A stretch of DNA of 64,000 nucleotides, taken from NCBI RefSeq assembly GCF_004770045.1, contig NZ_RQFO01000009.1:124001-188000 (forward strand). Reading direction: 5' to 3'. The notes beneath the pieces were generated by a model. It was not told the origin of the DNA and searched no databases. It worked only from the letters and a program-made list of their open reading frames with translations. Shown here piece by piece: positions 17,150 to 25,893 of the stretch (the first letter of the stretch is position 1; each line of letters starts with the position of its first letter). This DNA is from Leptospira montravelensis (GTDB lineage: Bacteria; Spirochaetota; Leptospiria; Leptospirales; Leptospiraceae). The translations under genes and the position numbers were made by a program.

Positions 17150-18223
17150 ATGCAGGCGCACAAATACCTTTTGGCCATACTGACAATTACTTTCGCAGGC
17201 CAAATCACAGCACAAGTTGCTGCACCAAAAGCCACTACTTCCACAAAAGACCAGGCAATCAAAAATACGGAAACCACTTCTACTCAAGCCAAAGATGGTG
17301 TTGATAAAGTTGAGACAACTGTAAAAGACATCTTGGGTGACAAAAAAGAATCAGGAGCTTCTACTTCTGACGCTTCTGCACTTTTTATTACAAGCAAAAC
17401 TTCGTTTTCATTAGATGCAAAAGATGAATCGACTACAATCGATTTTATTGAGTGGAAACCTAAAAATGGTGAATACAGAAAATACACTCAGCCAATTCGT
17501 ATTGCTGAAGAAGGTCTTACTGAAATCTACTATCGATCTGTGGATAAAGTAGGAAACGCTGAAACTCCAAAAATTCTAGTGGTTCATGTGGATAACACTG
17601 CGCCAAGAGTGAATTTAGTTCCCCAAGAGCAATTTTTCGTTTTAGATGGCGTTCCTTTCGCATCGAAAAACAATACTTATACTCTAGTTGCAGAAGACCT
17701 ACAAACTGGTGTTGAAAAAATTCAATTTAACATCAACCAAGAAGCAGCGAAAGTTTATGCGGATCCAATTAAGTTAGAGAACGGTGGAGCCAATGTAGTT
17801 AAGTATTCCGCTACTGATAAATCTGGAAATTCATCTCCTGAATCTTCTCTTATCATTAATGTAGATGATGTAAAACCAACAGTTGAAATCGTTCCTTCTT
17901 TTCCACTTGTTGATATCAATGGAAAAAACTTTCAAAGAAAGGGAAATGTTTTCTATGTCAACGCTACTGATAAAGAATCAGGCATCAAAAAAGTTTTGGT
18001 GAAAATTGATGAAGAAGAATACAAACCTTATGTGGAAGCAATTGCAATTGAAACACAAGGAGATCACGTGATCAAAGCGATGGCAGTTGATAATGTTGGA
18101 AACCAATCCGATGTAGTGGAAGTAAAACTCACTGTAGATTTAACTCCTCCTACTTCTACTATCCAAAAGTCAGCTGAAGAAACAAAAGTAGAAGCTCCGC
18201 AAGCAACAACTCCTGCTAAATAA
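17150..18223 (+). CDS. Exported OmpL47-type repeat protein
   Basis: A signal peptide (residues 1-21, ending ITAQVA) precedes a Thr/Lys/Ala-rich linker, then three tandem OmpL47/Ig-like repeats of about 85-90 residues. Each ends in a similar strand pair: YRSVDKVGNAE then VDNTAPRV, YSATDKSGNSS then VDDVKPTVE, AVDNVGNQSD then VDLTPPTS. In Leptospira this repeat occurs in surface-exposed proteins such as OmpL47 that bind host or matrix proteins. A good AAGGAG site (17134-17139) precedes the ATG. A perfect hairpin follows its stop. Confidence 0.85.
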   Translation: MQAHKYLLAILTITFAGQITAQVAAPKATTSTKDQAIKNTETTSTQAKDGVDKVETTVKDILGDKKESGASTSDASALFITSKTSFSLDAKDESTTIDFIEWKPKNGEYRKYTQPIRIAEEGLTEIYYRSVDKVGNAETPKILVVHVDNTAPRVNLVPQEQFFVLDGVPFASKNNTYTLVAEDLQTGVEKIQFNINQEAAKVYADPIKLENGGANVVKYSATDKSGNSSPESSLIINVDDVKPTVEIVPSFPLVDINGKNFQRKGNVFYVNATDKESGIKKVLVKIDEEEYKPYVEAIAIETQGDHVIKAMAVDNVGNQSDVVEVKLTVDLTPPTSTIQKSAEETKVEAPQATTPAK

Positions 18224-18260
18224 TTCGACTAAAAAATGTGAACCGCTAGTCGGCGGTAGA

Positions 18261-18293
18261 AACCCCTTTCATTATGAAAGGGGTTCGCTTTTT
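18261..18293 (+). terminator. Terminator-like hairpin covering the comF start codon
   Basis: AACCCCTTTC (18261-18270) and GAAAGGGGTT (18276-18285) form a perfect 10-bp stem with a 5-nt loop, followed by CGCTTTTT. It lies 38 nt after the OmpL47-like stop. The comF ATG (18274-18276) is in the loop and first stem base, so the element may act both as terminator and as a translational block. Confidence 0.7.
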
Positions 18294-18951
18294 ATCCTTT
18301 ATCTTTCCTAAGTTTTGTGCCAGTTGTGGAAAGGGAGATTCCTTTTCAGAATTGTTGGGTGTTTGTAAGGTCTGCACAAAAGAAAATTACATCCCGCAAA
18401 AACAAAATCCAAATACCAACCATGTTAAAATTCCGTTAGATCGATTTGTTTTTTACGATCAGGTCTTCTATTTGCAAAAGCGGGGAAATTTTGAAAAGGG
18501 TCTTTTTCAGTCATTGAAGTTCGAAAATGAACGATCTCTCGCCAAGTTCTTTTGTTTAGGGCTGAAAAAGTATTCTTTTTGTTTTAAGGAAGATCCACCC
18601 GATCTCATCGCATTGGTGCCTTCTTCGCTAAAAACTGGTCCAAGGCCTTACCATTCCTCCTATGCCCTGCTTTCAAAAGCTAAAAATATATGGAAAATCA
18701 GGGAAGATACTAGTTTACGTAAGGTTTCAGTGGACAAACAGTCATCACAAGGTTACGAAAAGCGATTTTTTCATGCAAAAAAGGCATTCGAATTCACAAA
18801 AAGTGATAGAATCATTCAGGGACTTCATATTCTCATTGTAGATGATATATTTACGACAGGTGCCACTGTAAATGAAATTGCTAGGCTGTATAAAATGGCT
18901 GGTGCAAGAAAGGTGACCTGTATTGTTTTACTGTTAAGCGGGGGTGATTGA
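18274..18951 (+). CDS. comF: ComF family phosphoribosyltransferase-like protein
   Basis: The 225-residue protein has an N-terminal zinc finger (CASCG, later CKVC, residues 10-35), then a phosphoribosyltransferase fold with the PRPP loop ILIVDDIFTTGATVNEI near residue 188. ComF/GntX proteins are linked to DNA uptake in competent bacteria, but many hosts lack competence and the reaction is unknown. No other start is available between an in-frame stop at 18247 and the zinc finger, so the ATG within the hairpin loop is the likely start. The stop (TGA 18949-18951) lies directly before the STAS gene. Confidence 0.85.
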   Translation: MKGVRFLSFIFPKFCASCGKGDSFSELLGVCKVCTKENYIPQKQNPNTNHVKIPLDRFVFYDQVFYLQKRGNFEKGLFQSLKFENERSLAKFFCLGLKKYSFCFKEDPPDLIALVPSSLKTGPRPYHSSYALLSKAKNIWKIREDTSLRKVSVDKQSSQGYEKRFFHAKKAFEFTKSDRIIQGLHILIVDDIFTTGATVNEIARLYKMAGARKVTCIVLLLSGGD

Positions 18952-18956
18952 ATCGA

Positions 18957-19307
18957 ATGGATGTTCAAGTCAAGGATGACATAAGGATTATTAAGTTTTC
19001 TGGGGCCATCCTCAAAGTGGATTCTGATGAGATTGAAAAAGAACTTTCAAAGCTCACTCAAAGTTCTGTTAAAAAAATCATTCTGGACCTTACAAAAGTT
19101 CATCATATTTGTTCAACTGCGCTAGGGATTTTTGTTGCCACCAAACGTAAGTTAAAGCCAATGAATGGTGATATTAAAGTCATCGTTGTAGATGAAGACT
19201 TGATTCAACTTTTTGAAATCACAATGCTCGATAAGGTTTTCGAAATTTTCCCTGATTTGTCTTCTGCTATGGAAGGATTTCAGTTGGACGAGGAAGACTC
19301 ACTCTGA
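18957..19307 (+). CDS. STAS-domain anti-sigma factor antagonist
   Basis: The 116-residue protein is a single STAS domain of the SpoIIAA/RsbV type: IRIIKFSGAILKV at the N-terminus, KKIILDLTKVHHICSTALGIFVATKRKL in the centre. The Ser in CSTALG corresponds to the site phosphorylated by anti-sigma kinases and dephosphorylated by SpoIIE phosphatases. A TTG at 18948 overlapping the comF stop is an alternative start; the ATG at 18957 is better placed after GGGGGTG. The window holds three SpoIIE phosphatases that could act on such a protein, though pairing is inference. Its end overlaps the rdgB start. Confidence 0.85.
   Translation: MDVQVKDDIRIIKFSGAILKVDSDEIEKELSKLTQSSVKKIILDLTKVHHICSTALGIFVATKRKLKPMNGDIKVIVVDEDLIQLFEITMLDKVFEIFPDLSSAMEGFQLDEEDSL
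19290..19306 (+). promoter_or_regulatory. Ribosome binding site and CTG start of rdgB
   Basis: GAGGA (19290-19294) lies 9 nt before CTG (19304-19306), which overlaps the STAS stop TGA as CTGA. No ATG, GTG or TTG exists in this frame between the upstream stop at 19253 and the conserved N-terminal motif. Confidence 0.55.
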
Positions 19308-19900
19308 CAAAGAAAACGTTAGCATTTGCTTCCGGCAGTTTACACAAATGGAAGGAAATGCAAATGTTGCTTTCTCCTTACGGTTACGATGTCATACTTC
19401 CTAAAGATTTAGGAATATCCTTTGCACCAGATGAAACGGAAAACTCATTCACTGGAAATTCATTCATTAAATCAAAAGAACTCTTTCGATTAACCAACAT
19501 TCCTTCGTTTGCTGATGACTCTGGAATTTCTGTCCCTGCACTTGGTGGGGAACCAGGGGTGTATTCGGCACGTTACGGAGGTCCAGGACTTACTGACAAA
19601 GAACGGGCTCTCTTCCTATTGCAAAAGTTAGGTGAAAATCCAAACCGGGAGGCTTATTATAGTTGTGTAGTAAGTTATGTGGATGGAAAAAATGAAGTTT
19701 CCTTTGATGGCCGAGTGGAAGGAATTATTGCCAGTGATTATGATGATGAAGGTCATTATGGATTTGGCTATGATCCCATATTCATTTATCCTCCTTTCGG
19801 GAAACGGTTTTCCCAAGTTCCAGAATCTGAAAAAAATAAGGTCTCTCACAGAAAAAAAGCAATGAAACTTTTTCTGGATTGGCTTTCTCATCTAAAGTAA
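19304..19900 (+). CDS. rdgB: Non-canonical purine NTP pyrophosphatase (RdgB/HAM1), apparent CTG start
   Basis: This enzyme hydrolyses dITP, ITP and XTP to the monophosphates and keeps them out of DNA. Motifs seen: LAFASGSLHKWKE at the N-terminus (equivalent to TGNxGKxxE, which binds the nucleotide), FADDSGISVPALGGEPGVYSARYGG, GYDPIFIYPP, and SHRKKAM near the end. The first ATG (19358) falls after the N-terminal motif and would make an inactive 180-residue protein. Starting at CTG 19304 gives 198 residues, the size of E. coli RdgB (197), with a good Shine-Dalgarno. It is translationally coupled to the STAS gene. Confidence 0.9.
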   Translation: MTKKTLAFASGSLHKWKEMQMLLSPYGYDVILPKDLGISFAPDETENSFTGNSFIKSKELFRLTNIPSFADDSGISVPALGGEPGVYSARYGGPGLTDKERALFLLQKLGENPNREAYYSCVVSYVDGKNEVSFDGRVEGIIASDYDDEGHYGFGYDPIFIYPPFGKRFSQVPESEKNKVSHRKKAMKLFLDWLSHLK

Positions 19901-20100
19901 CAAAGGTTAGATTTTTTATTTAATCAATGTCTCTGCGTAGTGAGATTTTTATTTTCTTTTTTCTTCTTTAGTTTCGCAATCATTGGGACTGGATGGAACT
20001 CCATGATCAACAAGACACAACCATAGGTATGGATTTGGTTATGGAAGTTTTGGAATATAAATTAGTATGGGAAAATTTAGTTTTGTTAAGGTATTAATGA

Positions 20101-20135
20101 CAGGGAAAGAGTTCCAATTGATCCATCTTTCCCTG
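20101..20135 (-). terminator. Hairpin downstream of the ABC-F gene
   Basis: CAGGGAAAGA (20101-20110) and TCTTTCCCTG (20126-20135) form a perfect 10-bp stem with a 15-nt loop just past the ABC-F stop. There is no T run on the minus strand, so it may be an mRNA 3'-end stabiliser or a factor-assisted terminator. The gap 19901-20146 otherwise shows only short, unconvincing reading frames. Confidence 0.5.
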
Positions 20136-20146
20136 CAAAATCAATT

Positions 20147-21787
20147 TTAAGTCGCGAGAATCGCACCGCCAGTAAGTCGTTTGTAGAAATCGTTTCCTTC
20201 CCGTTCCAAAAATTCTTCGTAATTTCCTTTGAAATCTTTGATTCCTTCTGGAGTTACTTCGATAATTCTTGTGCAAAGTGAAGAGATAAATTCCCTATCG
20301 TGAGAAACAAGAATGACTGTGCCTTCAAACAAGGATAAGGCGTAGTTTAAAGCTTCAATGGTTTCTAAGTCCAAGTGGTTTGTGGGTTCGTCAAGAGCAA
20401 TCACATTGTCACAAGCAAGGATCATTTTACCTATGATCATTCGTGATTTTTCACCTCCAGAAAGCACCGTTGTAGACTTGTTTGCCATATCTCCAGAAAA
20501 TAACATACGTCCGAGGATCGCACGGATTTCTTGTACTTCCGTTCCTTGTGGAGCGTTACGTAATAACCATTCCACGAGAGTGTCCGCATCTGGTTCCATC
20601 GCCTCACGGTGGTCTTGTGGGAAAAAGGAAGTTTCTACGGAATCTCCCCATTTTACCTGACCAGAATCTGGTTCTAATTTTTTTAATAACATTTTGAGAA
20701 GGGTAGTTTTACCAACACCGTTTGTCCCAACGATCCCCACTTTTTCCCCTTTGGTGATTGATGTACTAAATTCTTTGATGACAGCTTTCCCATCGTAAGC
20801 TTTGGAAATATTCATGGCTTCGAATACATCTTTTCCAAGCGTACGTTTGGCTTTGAAACGAATGTATGGTGCTACCCTAGAAGAAGGTTTTACATCTACC
20901 ATATCTGCTTTGATTTTTTCGATCATCTTTTGACGAGATGTGGCTTGTTTTGATTTACTAGCATTGGCAGAAAATCTAGAAACAAACTCTTGTAAGTCGG
21001 CAATTTTTTCTTTTGCACGTTTACTATCGCTCATGAGTTGTTCACGAGACTGTTCTGCTGCAATCATGAAGTCGTCATAATTTCCAGGGAATACTCGGAT
21101 GGTGTTATAATCTAAATCAGCAATATGAGTGGCTACGGAGTTGATAAAGTGACGGTCGTGGGAAATCACGATGACCACACCTTCATAGTTTATTAGAAGT
21201 TCTTCTAACCAGTGAATGGTTTTGATATCTAAGTGGTTGGTAGGTTCATCCAGAAGGAGAACGTCTGGTTTTAAAAATAATACTTGGGCAAGAAGGACTC
21301 GGAGTTTGAATCCACCAGTGAGAAAGTTTAAAGGACGATTGTGCGCTGAGGTAGGGATTCCTAATCCTTCCAGAAGTTCTCCCGCCACGGATTCGGCCTC
21401 GTACCCACCCATATCGGCAAAAATTTCTTCAATTTCAGAGATACGCATTCCATCTTCGTCGGTCATATCTTCTTTCGCGTAGATGGCATCGCGTTCGGTC
21501 ATCACATTCCAAAGTTCAGGATTTCCCCGTAGAACTGTACCAAGAACCGTCTCGTCTTCGTATTCGTAGTGGTCCTGTTTGAGGTATCCGACCTTCATAT
21601 CCTTGTCCACTACCACAGAACCGGCAGTGGGCTGTAAAATACCGGCTAAAACCTTCATAAAGGTCGATTTTCCGGACCCGTTGGCCCCAATCAGACCGTA
21701 ACGGCATTCCGGTTTGAATTTAATGGAGACGTTTTCGAAAAGAGGTTTTTTCCCGAAGGAGACTGTAATGCCGCTAGCTTGGATCAT
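20147..21787 (-). CDS. ABC-F subfamily ATPase (YbiT-like)
   Basis: This 546-residue soluble protein has two ABC ATPase domains and no membrane segment. The first has Walker A GANGSGKST and DEPTNHLD; its signature reads LTGGFKLRV instead of LSGG, as is common in the first domain of ABC-F proteins. The second has GTNGVGKTT, LSGGEKSRM and DEPTNHLD. The charged linker (about 235-320) is the P-site tRNA interaction motif region. ABC-F factors bind the ribosomal E site and relieve stalled translation. The order and linker suggest the YbiT branch. It is divergent from the OmpA gene with a 50-nt gap. Confidence 0.92.
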   Translation of the reverse strand: MIQASGITVSFGKKPLFENVSIKFKPECRYGLIGANGSGKSTFMKVLAGILQPTAGSVVVDKDMKVGYLKQDHYEYEDETVLGTVLRGNPELWNVMTERDAIYAKEDMTDEDGMRISEIEEIFADMGGYEAESVAGELLEGLGIPTSAHNRPLNFLTGGFKLRVLLAQVLFLKPDVLLLDEPTNHLDIKTIHWLEELLINYEGVVIVISHDRHFINSVATHIADLDYNTIRVFPGNYDDFMIAAEQSREQLMSDSKRAKEKIADLQEFVSRFSANASKSKQATSRQKMIEKIKADMVDVKPSSRVAPYIRFKAKRTLGKDVFEAMNISKAYDGKAVIKEFSTSITKGEKVGIVGTNGVGKTTLLKMLLKKLEPDSGQVKWGDSVETSFFPQDHREAMEPDADTLVEWLLRNAPQGTEVQEIRAILGRMLFSGDMANKSTTVLSGGEKSRMIIGKMILACDNVIALDEPTNHLDLETIEALNYALSLFEGTVILVSHDREFISSLCTRIIEVTPEGIKDFKGNYEEFLEREGNDFYKRLTGGAILAT

Positions 21788-21837
21788 AAGTCAATTTTCT
21801 AAGGGAATCGGAGGTTTCAACCGACATTTCGTATGGT

Positions 21838-23694
21838 ATGGCACGGATTCTCATCATCATTCTCCTCTTTTTCGGGAACGGGCTCACTAGCTCACAAAGT
21901 GTAAAAAATGGAATCCAGGTTTTGGAGGGGGATCTTTTAAATACTGGCCACCTCCTCCGAACAGACAAACAGGTTTTCCGAATTAGTAGTGGTGTTTTAC
22001 AAGAGGAATTAGCATACTTAGCCGGGAAAAAGATACGGATGTTATGCGATGTGCAAGCAGAAACTTGTAATCCCATACGATATGAGATGGAACCCTTCGA
22101 ATCTGGCAAAACACCAGACTGGACCTTAAAAAAAATCCCACGGTATGTGACAGGTGGACTTTTTTCTTTTAATCCGCAGTGTACACCGGATGGAAAAATT
22201 TTATTTTGGACCGCTCTTGTTCGTGAAGGCGGTAGATCCACCCAAAAAATTTGGGCCGCCAAACGAGACCAATATGGGTTTTGGATGCAAGGAGAACAGC
22301 TTCCCACTCCATTGAACAATAAATTTCCATCTGCTGTCATTTCGGCTCTCCCTGGTGGGAATGAACTATTTGTATTTGGTAATTTTGGTGAAGAGGAGAT
22401 GTTGGACAACTTAAAACGAGAGATGATGTATAAATCTCAAATTGCCTCTAGGGAAGCTCAAAACCCTAAAGAGTTTCATCTCGTTTTGACAAAGTTAGAA
22501 TCAGAATTCAAAGAGCGGACAGAAAAAATCCAAAACCGAGCCCCTTTATACAAAACACATAAAACAGAATCAGGTTGGTCTATGCCAACTCCAATAAACT
22601 TCCCTAGTTTTTATAATTGGTACAGAAAAGCAGACAATCCCAATCAACAAGTGTTTGGTGGATCTGCATTGGCCACAAGTGGACGTACTTTACTTTATTC
22701 GGCTCAACAGAAAAAAAATTTTGGTAAGTTAGATTTATATGTTAGTTTACAAAATGAATCTGGTGTTTTTGAAGAAGGAATTAACTTAGGAAACACTTTA
22801 AACACCGTGGAAGAAGAAATGGCACCTTTCCTTGCTCCCGATGACAAAACATTATATTTCTCTTCTTCCGGAAGAAAGGAAGGGATTTCTATATTTATCA
22901 CCAGAAGATTGAATGATTCTTTGACAGCTTGGTCTGAGCCACAAGAATTGTCCGCTAACCTAAGAGGTGTTAACTTTTTCAGCATCCCTGCCGTGGGGAA
23001 TTGGGCATATGTATCTAGAGAAGGTGAATTGTACATGGCGGCCATTCCCAATCATTTCCAACCTGATCCTGTGGTGGTGATCAAAGGAAAAGTGGTGGAT
23101 GAAGAAGGGAAGCCACTTTCTGCCTTTGTGCAGTATGAATCTTTAACCAGAAAAAAATCCATAGGTTCCACTGTGAGTGATCCAAATACAGGTGAGTTTA
23201 GCATCATTCTGCCGTATGAGGAGAACTATGGGTTTTATGGAGAGAAAGAAGGTTACCTTCCAGTTTCACAAAACCTTAATTTGGTGGGAAAAGAGAAAGA
23301 GGACAAAGAAAAAACGGTTCTTCTTGTCCTTCCTAAGTTAAAAAAAGGAAACCAAATTGTGATGAACAATTTGTTCTTTGCTTTTCGATCCGCTGAACTT
23401 ACCAAAGAATCCGAGCCGGAACTAGACAGATTGGCAGGAATTTTACGAAAATCGGCGAATTTGAAGATCCTCATTGAGGGTCACACAGACAATGTGGGAA
23501 CCAAAACTGCCAACCAAAAGTTGTCTCTGGAAAGAGCAAATTCAGTTGCTAATTATTTAAAGTCTAAACATAAAATAGAAGAAACACGTATTGCTGTGGT
23601 GGGATTTGGTCCTTCGACACCAATTGCTGACAATCAGACCGAAGAGGGTCGTGGGACCAACCGAAGGGTAGTCTTTAAAATTTCGGAAGAGTAA
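21838..23694 (+). CDS. OmpA-family envelope protein with PD40/propeller repeats
   Basis: The 618-residue protein has a signal peptide (about 1-20). Residues about 100-405 contain PD40/TolB-like propeller strands (GGLFSFNPQCTPDGKILFW, MAPFLAPDDKTLYFSSSGR). A carboxypeptidase-regulatory-like beta sandwich follows (about 410-500, GKVVDEEGKPLSAFV), and then a C-terminal OmpA peptidoglycan-binding domain (about 510-618, ILIEGHTDNVGTKTANQKLSLERANSV, GRGTNRRVVF). Similar proteins join outer-membrane complexes to the cell wall. It heads an operon with two downstream genes (3-nt gap, then a 4-nt overlap). Confidence 0.9.
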   Translation: MARILIIILLFFGNGLTSSQSVKNGIQVLEGDLLNTGHLLRTDKQVFRISSGVLQEELAYLAGKKIRMLCDVQAETCNPIRYEMEPFESGKTPDWTLKKIPRYVTGGLFSFNPQCTPDGKILFWTALVREGGRSTQKIWAAKRDQYGFWMQGEQLPTPLNNKFPSAVISALPGGNELFVFGNFGEEEMLDNLKREMMYKSQIASREAQNPKEFHLVLTKLESEFKERTEKIQNRAPLYKTHKTESGWSMPTPINFPSFYNWYRKADNPNQQVFGGSALATSGRTLLYSAQQKKNFGKLDLYVSLQNESGVFEEGINLGNTLNTVEEEMAPFLAPDDKTLYFSSSGRKEGISIFITRRLNDSLTAWSEPQELSANLRGVNFFSIPAVGNWAYVSREGELYMAAIPNHFQPDPVVVIKGKVVDEEGKPLSAFVQYESLTRKKSIGSTVSDPNTGEFSIILPYEENYGFYGEKEGYLPVSQNLNLVGKEKEDKEKTVLLVLPKLKKGNQIVMNNLFFAFRSAELTKESEPELDRLAGILRKSANLKILIEGHTDNVGTKTANQKLSLERANSVANYLKSKHKIEETRIAVVGFGPSTPIADNQTEEGRGTNRRVVFKISEE

Positions 23695-23697
23695 CCA

Positions 23698-24432
23698 GTG
23701 GATATTAAAAATATAAACATACCCAAAGTCAATGTAGACACCCAAAAAATGATGGGTGCTGTCGATGGACTCGTGGACAAAATCCCATCCCAAGTCCAAG
23801 ACCTACTCAAAAAAATAGCCATTTCGTTATTTGTATTTTTTCTCATCATGGCCATTTATGTAGGTTGGACCAACGGTTGGGAAAATGCTAAACCGCAAGG
23901 GATGCAACTGGCCCAAGATACTAGAAGTTTGTTTTTAACTGAGATTGAAAGAGACTACAATCGAAAAAGAAAAGATGTTCGTATGTCCGATCCTGAAGAT
24001 TTAAAATACGAATCCAATCGTAGGATGCAATTTGATTTTATCAGTGAAAGGGAATCCAATGGATATACACACGATACAATTCCTGAAGAACAAGATTTTT
24101 TAGGTAAAGAATACGACTTTAGAAATAGAAAAACAGAAGATACTTCGGTTCCACCCATTTACACTCCGTCAGGTGATGGTTTGATTCCAGCACCCATTGA
24201 TATCCAACCAGCTGTTCCAAAAGAAGATACAAAATCGGGTTCTGATTCCGATTCTGAATCAGACCTTCGTATGCAAAGGATGTTAGACAGAGTTTCCGAA
24301 TTGGAAAAGAAAGTGAAGGCAAAAAACGAAGAGAAAAATTTGGAAACTTTAAAATTACCCAAACCACCTGAATTTAACGAAGGTCTTGGGAAACCTAGAA
24401 GTTTAGAACGAATTCCAAAAAATTTACGATGA
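23698..24432 (+). CDS. Single-pass membrane protein of unknown function
   Basis: The protein has 244 residues and a GTG start 3 nt after the OmpA stop. One membrane helix lies at about 38-58 (IAISLFVFFLIMAIYVGW). The remaining chain is hydrophilic, with a Ser/Asp run (SDSDSESD near 182) and a predicted coiled coil (LDRVSELEKKVKAKNEEKNLE). No known domain is recognised. Position between an OmpA-type and a TPR protein suggests an inner-membrane part of an envelope-spanning assembly; this is inference. Confidence 0.75.
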   Translation: MDIKNINIPKVNVDTQKMMGAVDGLVDKIPSQVQDLLKKIAISLFVFFLIMAIYVGWTNGWENAKPQGMQLAQDTRSLFLTEIERDYNRKRKDVRMSDPEDLKYESNRRMQFDFISERESNGYTHDTIPEEQDFLGKEYDFRNRKTEDTSVPPIYTPSGDGLIPAPIDIQPAVPKEDTKSGSDSDSESDLRMQRMLDRVSELEKKVKAKNEEKNLETLKLPKPPEFNEGLGKPRSLERIPKNLR

Positions 24433-25418
24433 AGGATTTGTTTTTGAATTCTAAGTATGTATTATTGCCTTCCTTATTCCTTTGTTTTGTTTTCTTAAAT
24501 TTGGTTTCCGGACTTTCTGCTGAATCAGCAGAATTGTTTTTACCGTTTCCAGAAACATGGACCAAAGACGGAGGTAATGAAACAAAGGAAAGTCAAACAA
24601 AGAATTCTCTGAACACAACATCAATGATGAACCCGGCACAGGGAACTCAGTCTAAATCTATAAACAATCTTTCCAATCAAAACAATAGTGCAGAATCATT
24701 ACCTTCCAAGACCGCAACGCAAGAAAACCAAGCAACTGTTATAACTAAAGCAAAACCAACCGATAAAAAGAAAAAAAAGAAGGAAGTTGTCGATCCTTCG
24801 CAGGCTTCTTTTCAAAAAGGAAAAGCCTATTTAACCAGAGGTCAAAAGAAGTCCGCCGAATCCGAGTTTGCTGATTCATATGGAAAGGAAGGTGATGCAG
24901 CAAAACTATCTCGTGTGGAAAACACGAATTTATTTGGGTTAGATGGAAAAGAAAAAGATTCAATTAACCTTGTTGAAAAACAAGAAGATCCTGATCTCAA
25001 AATTAAAACACAATTTGAATTGGCACGTTCATTGGATCGAATTGGAAACCCAGATGCAGAAGAAAAGGCATATAAAGAATATTTAAAACTTGTGACTGAT
25101 TTTCCTAAACATCCTGACCTTACACCTAGATCGCATTATGCGATGGCGATCCTTCTCATTCGTAAAAAGGAATTTCGTTCTGCTGCACATCAATTGGTAA
25201 GTATCATCAAAAATTTTAAAGAATCGGCAGAGTATCTTCCCTCTCATTATTATTTAGGAAAAATTTATGAGAGCAGTTGGGAAGAAAGGGATTTGGAACG
25301 GTCATTAAAATACTACCAACTCTATATGAATGGAACAGAGGGAAAAACATTGGTTCCAGGATATGATTTTAAAAAAGAAACCCGCGAAAGAATGCGGGTT
25401 TTAGGTTCTTCGATTTAA
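24429..25418 (+). CDS. Exported TPR-repeat protein
   Basis: The 329-residue protein has a signal peptide (about 1-31, PSLFLCFVFLNLVSGLSA), an Asn/Ser/Gln-rich low-complexity stretch and a Lys run, then TPR-like helices (about 118-315): AYLTRGQKKSAESEFADSY, ARSLDRIGNPDAEEKAYKEYL, YYLGKIYESSWEERDLERS. YbgF/BamD-like outer-membrane assembly factors share this layout. Its ATG overlaps the previous stop (ATGA), indicating translational coupling. It ends 10 nt from the convergent CheX gene. Confidence 0.82.
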   Translation: MKDLFLNSKYVLLPSLFLCFVFLNLVSGLSAESAELFLPFPETWTKDGGNETKESQTKNSLNTTSMMNPAQGTQSKSINNLSNQNNSAESLPSKTATQENQATVITKAKPTDKKKKKKEVVDPSQASFQKGKAYLTRGQKKSAESEFADSYGKEGDAAKLSRVENTNLFGLDGKEKDSINLVEKQEDPDLKIKTQFELARSLDRIGNPDAEEKAYKEYLKLVTDFPKHPDLTPRSHYAMAILLIRKKEFRSAAHQLVSIIKNFKESAEYLPSHYYLGKIYESSWEERDLERSLKYYQLYMNGTEGKTLVPGYDFKKETRERMRVLGSSI

Positions 25419-25428
25419 GAATTAGCGA

Positions 25429-25893
25429 TTATGCGATTGCCACATTTACTTCAATTCGTCCAAACTTAGAGTATAAGTTGATAGAAAGCGTTGGTTTTTT
25501 GTTAAACCGAACCGAAGTACTATTCGTCTCTTGGATGTTAGGTGTAGTAATTTCTACAGATTGACCAGCAGATGTAAAAATGTTCATAGCATTACCAGTA
25601 GTCATGTTGGCAATCTCACCAAGTATGTCTTTGTATTCATTTTTTACGTCTTCATCGGAAAGGCCAGGTACAAGTTTTCTTGAAACTTTGTAAGCAGCAT
25701 CGAGGTTCATACTATAAACCACTTCGCCGCTAAAAGATCCCACCACACCGATAATGATCGCAATTTCATGGCTAGGTGCAGGGGAATCCTTGATTCCGAT
25801 TTTTCCTCGGATGAGATCCTGTTGTAACACATCGCGAAAAACGATGGTGGCTGCTTCCAGGAAAGGGTTTATGAAGTCGGCTTTAATTTGCAT
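25429..25893 (-). CDS. cheX: CheX-like chemotaxis phosphatase
   Basis: The 154-residue protein matches CheX: INPFLEAATIVF at the start, and the catalytic helix EIANMTTGNAMN (about 92-103) with the Glu and Asn that insert into the CheY active site. CheX dephosphorylates CheY-P and is the main CheY phosphatase in spirochaetes. No other che gene is adjacent. Its ATG abuts the stop of the upstream PpiD-like gene, so the two are co-translated. A paralog acting in another pathway (CheX-like, not CheX proper) is possible. Confidence 0.85.
   Translation of the reverse strand: MQIKADFINPFLEAATIVFRDVLQQDLIRGKIGIKDSPAPSHEIAIIIGVVGSFSGEVVYSMNLDAAYKVSRKLVPGLSDEDVKNEYKDILGEIANMTTGNAMNIFTSAGQSVEITTPNIQETNSTSVRFNKKPTLSINLYSKFGRIEVNVAIA

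Noticed and set aside
19993..20097. 34-residue plus-strand reading frame starting MELHDQQDTTIG downstream of rdgB
   Set aside because: No ribosome site, no recognisable motif, and neighbouring frames have similar short stretches; probably non-coding.
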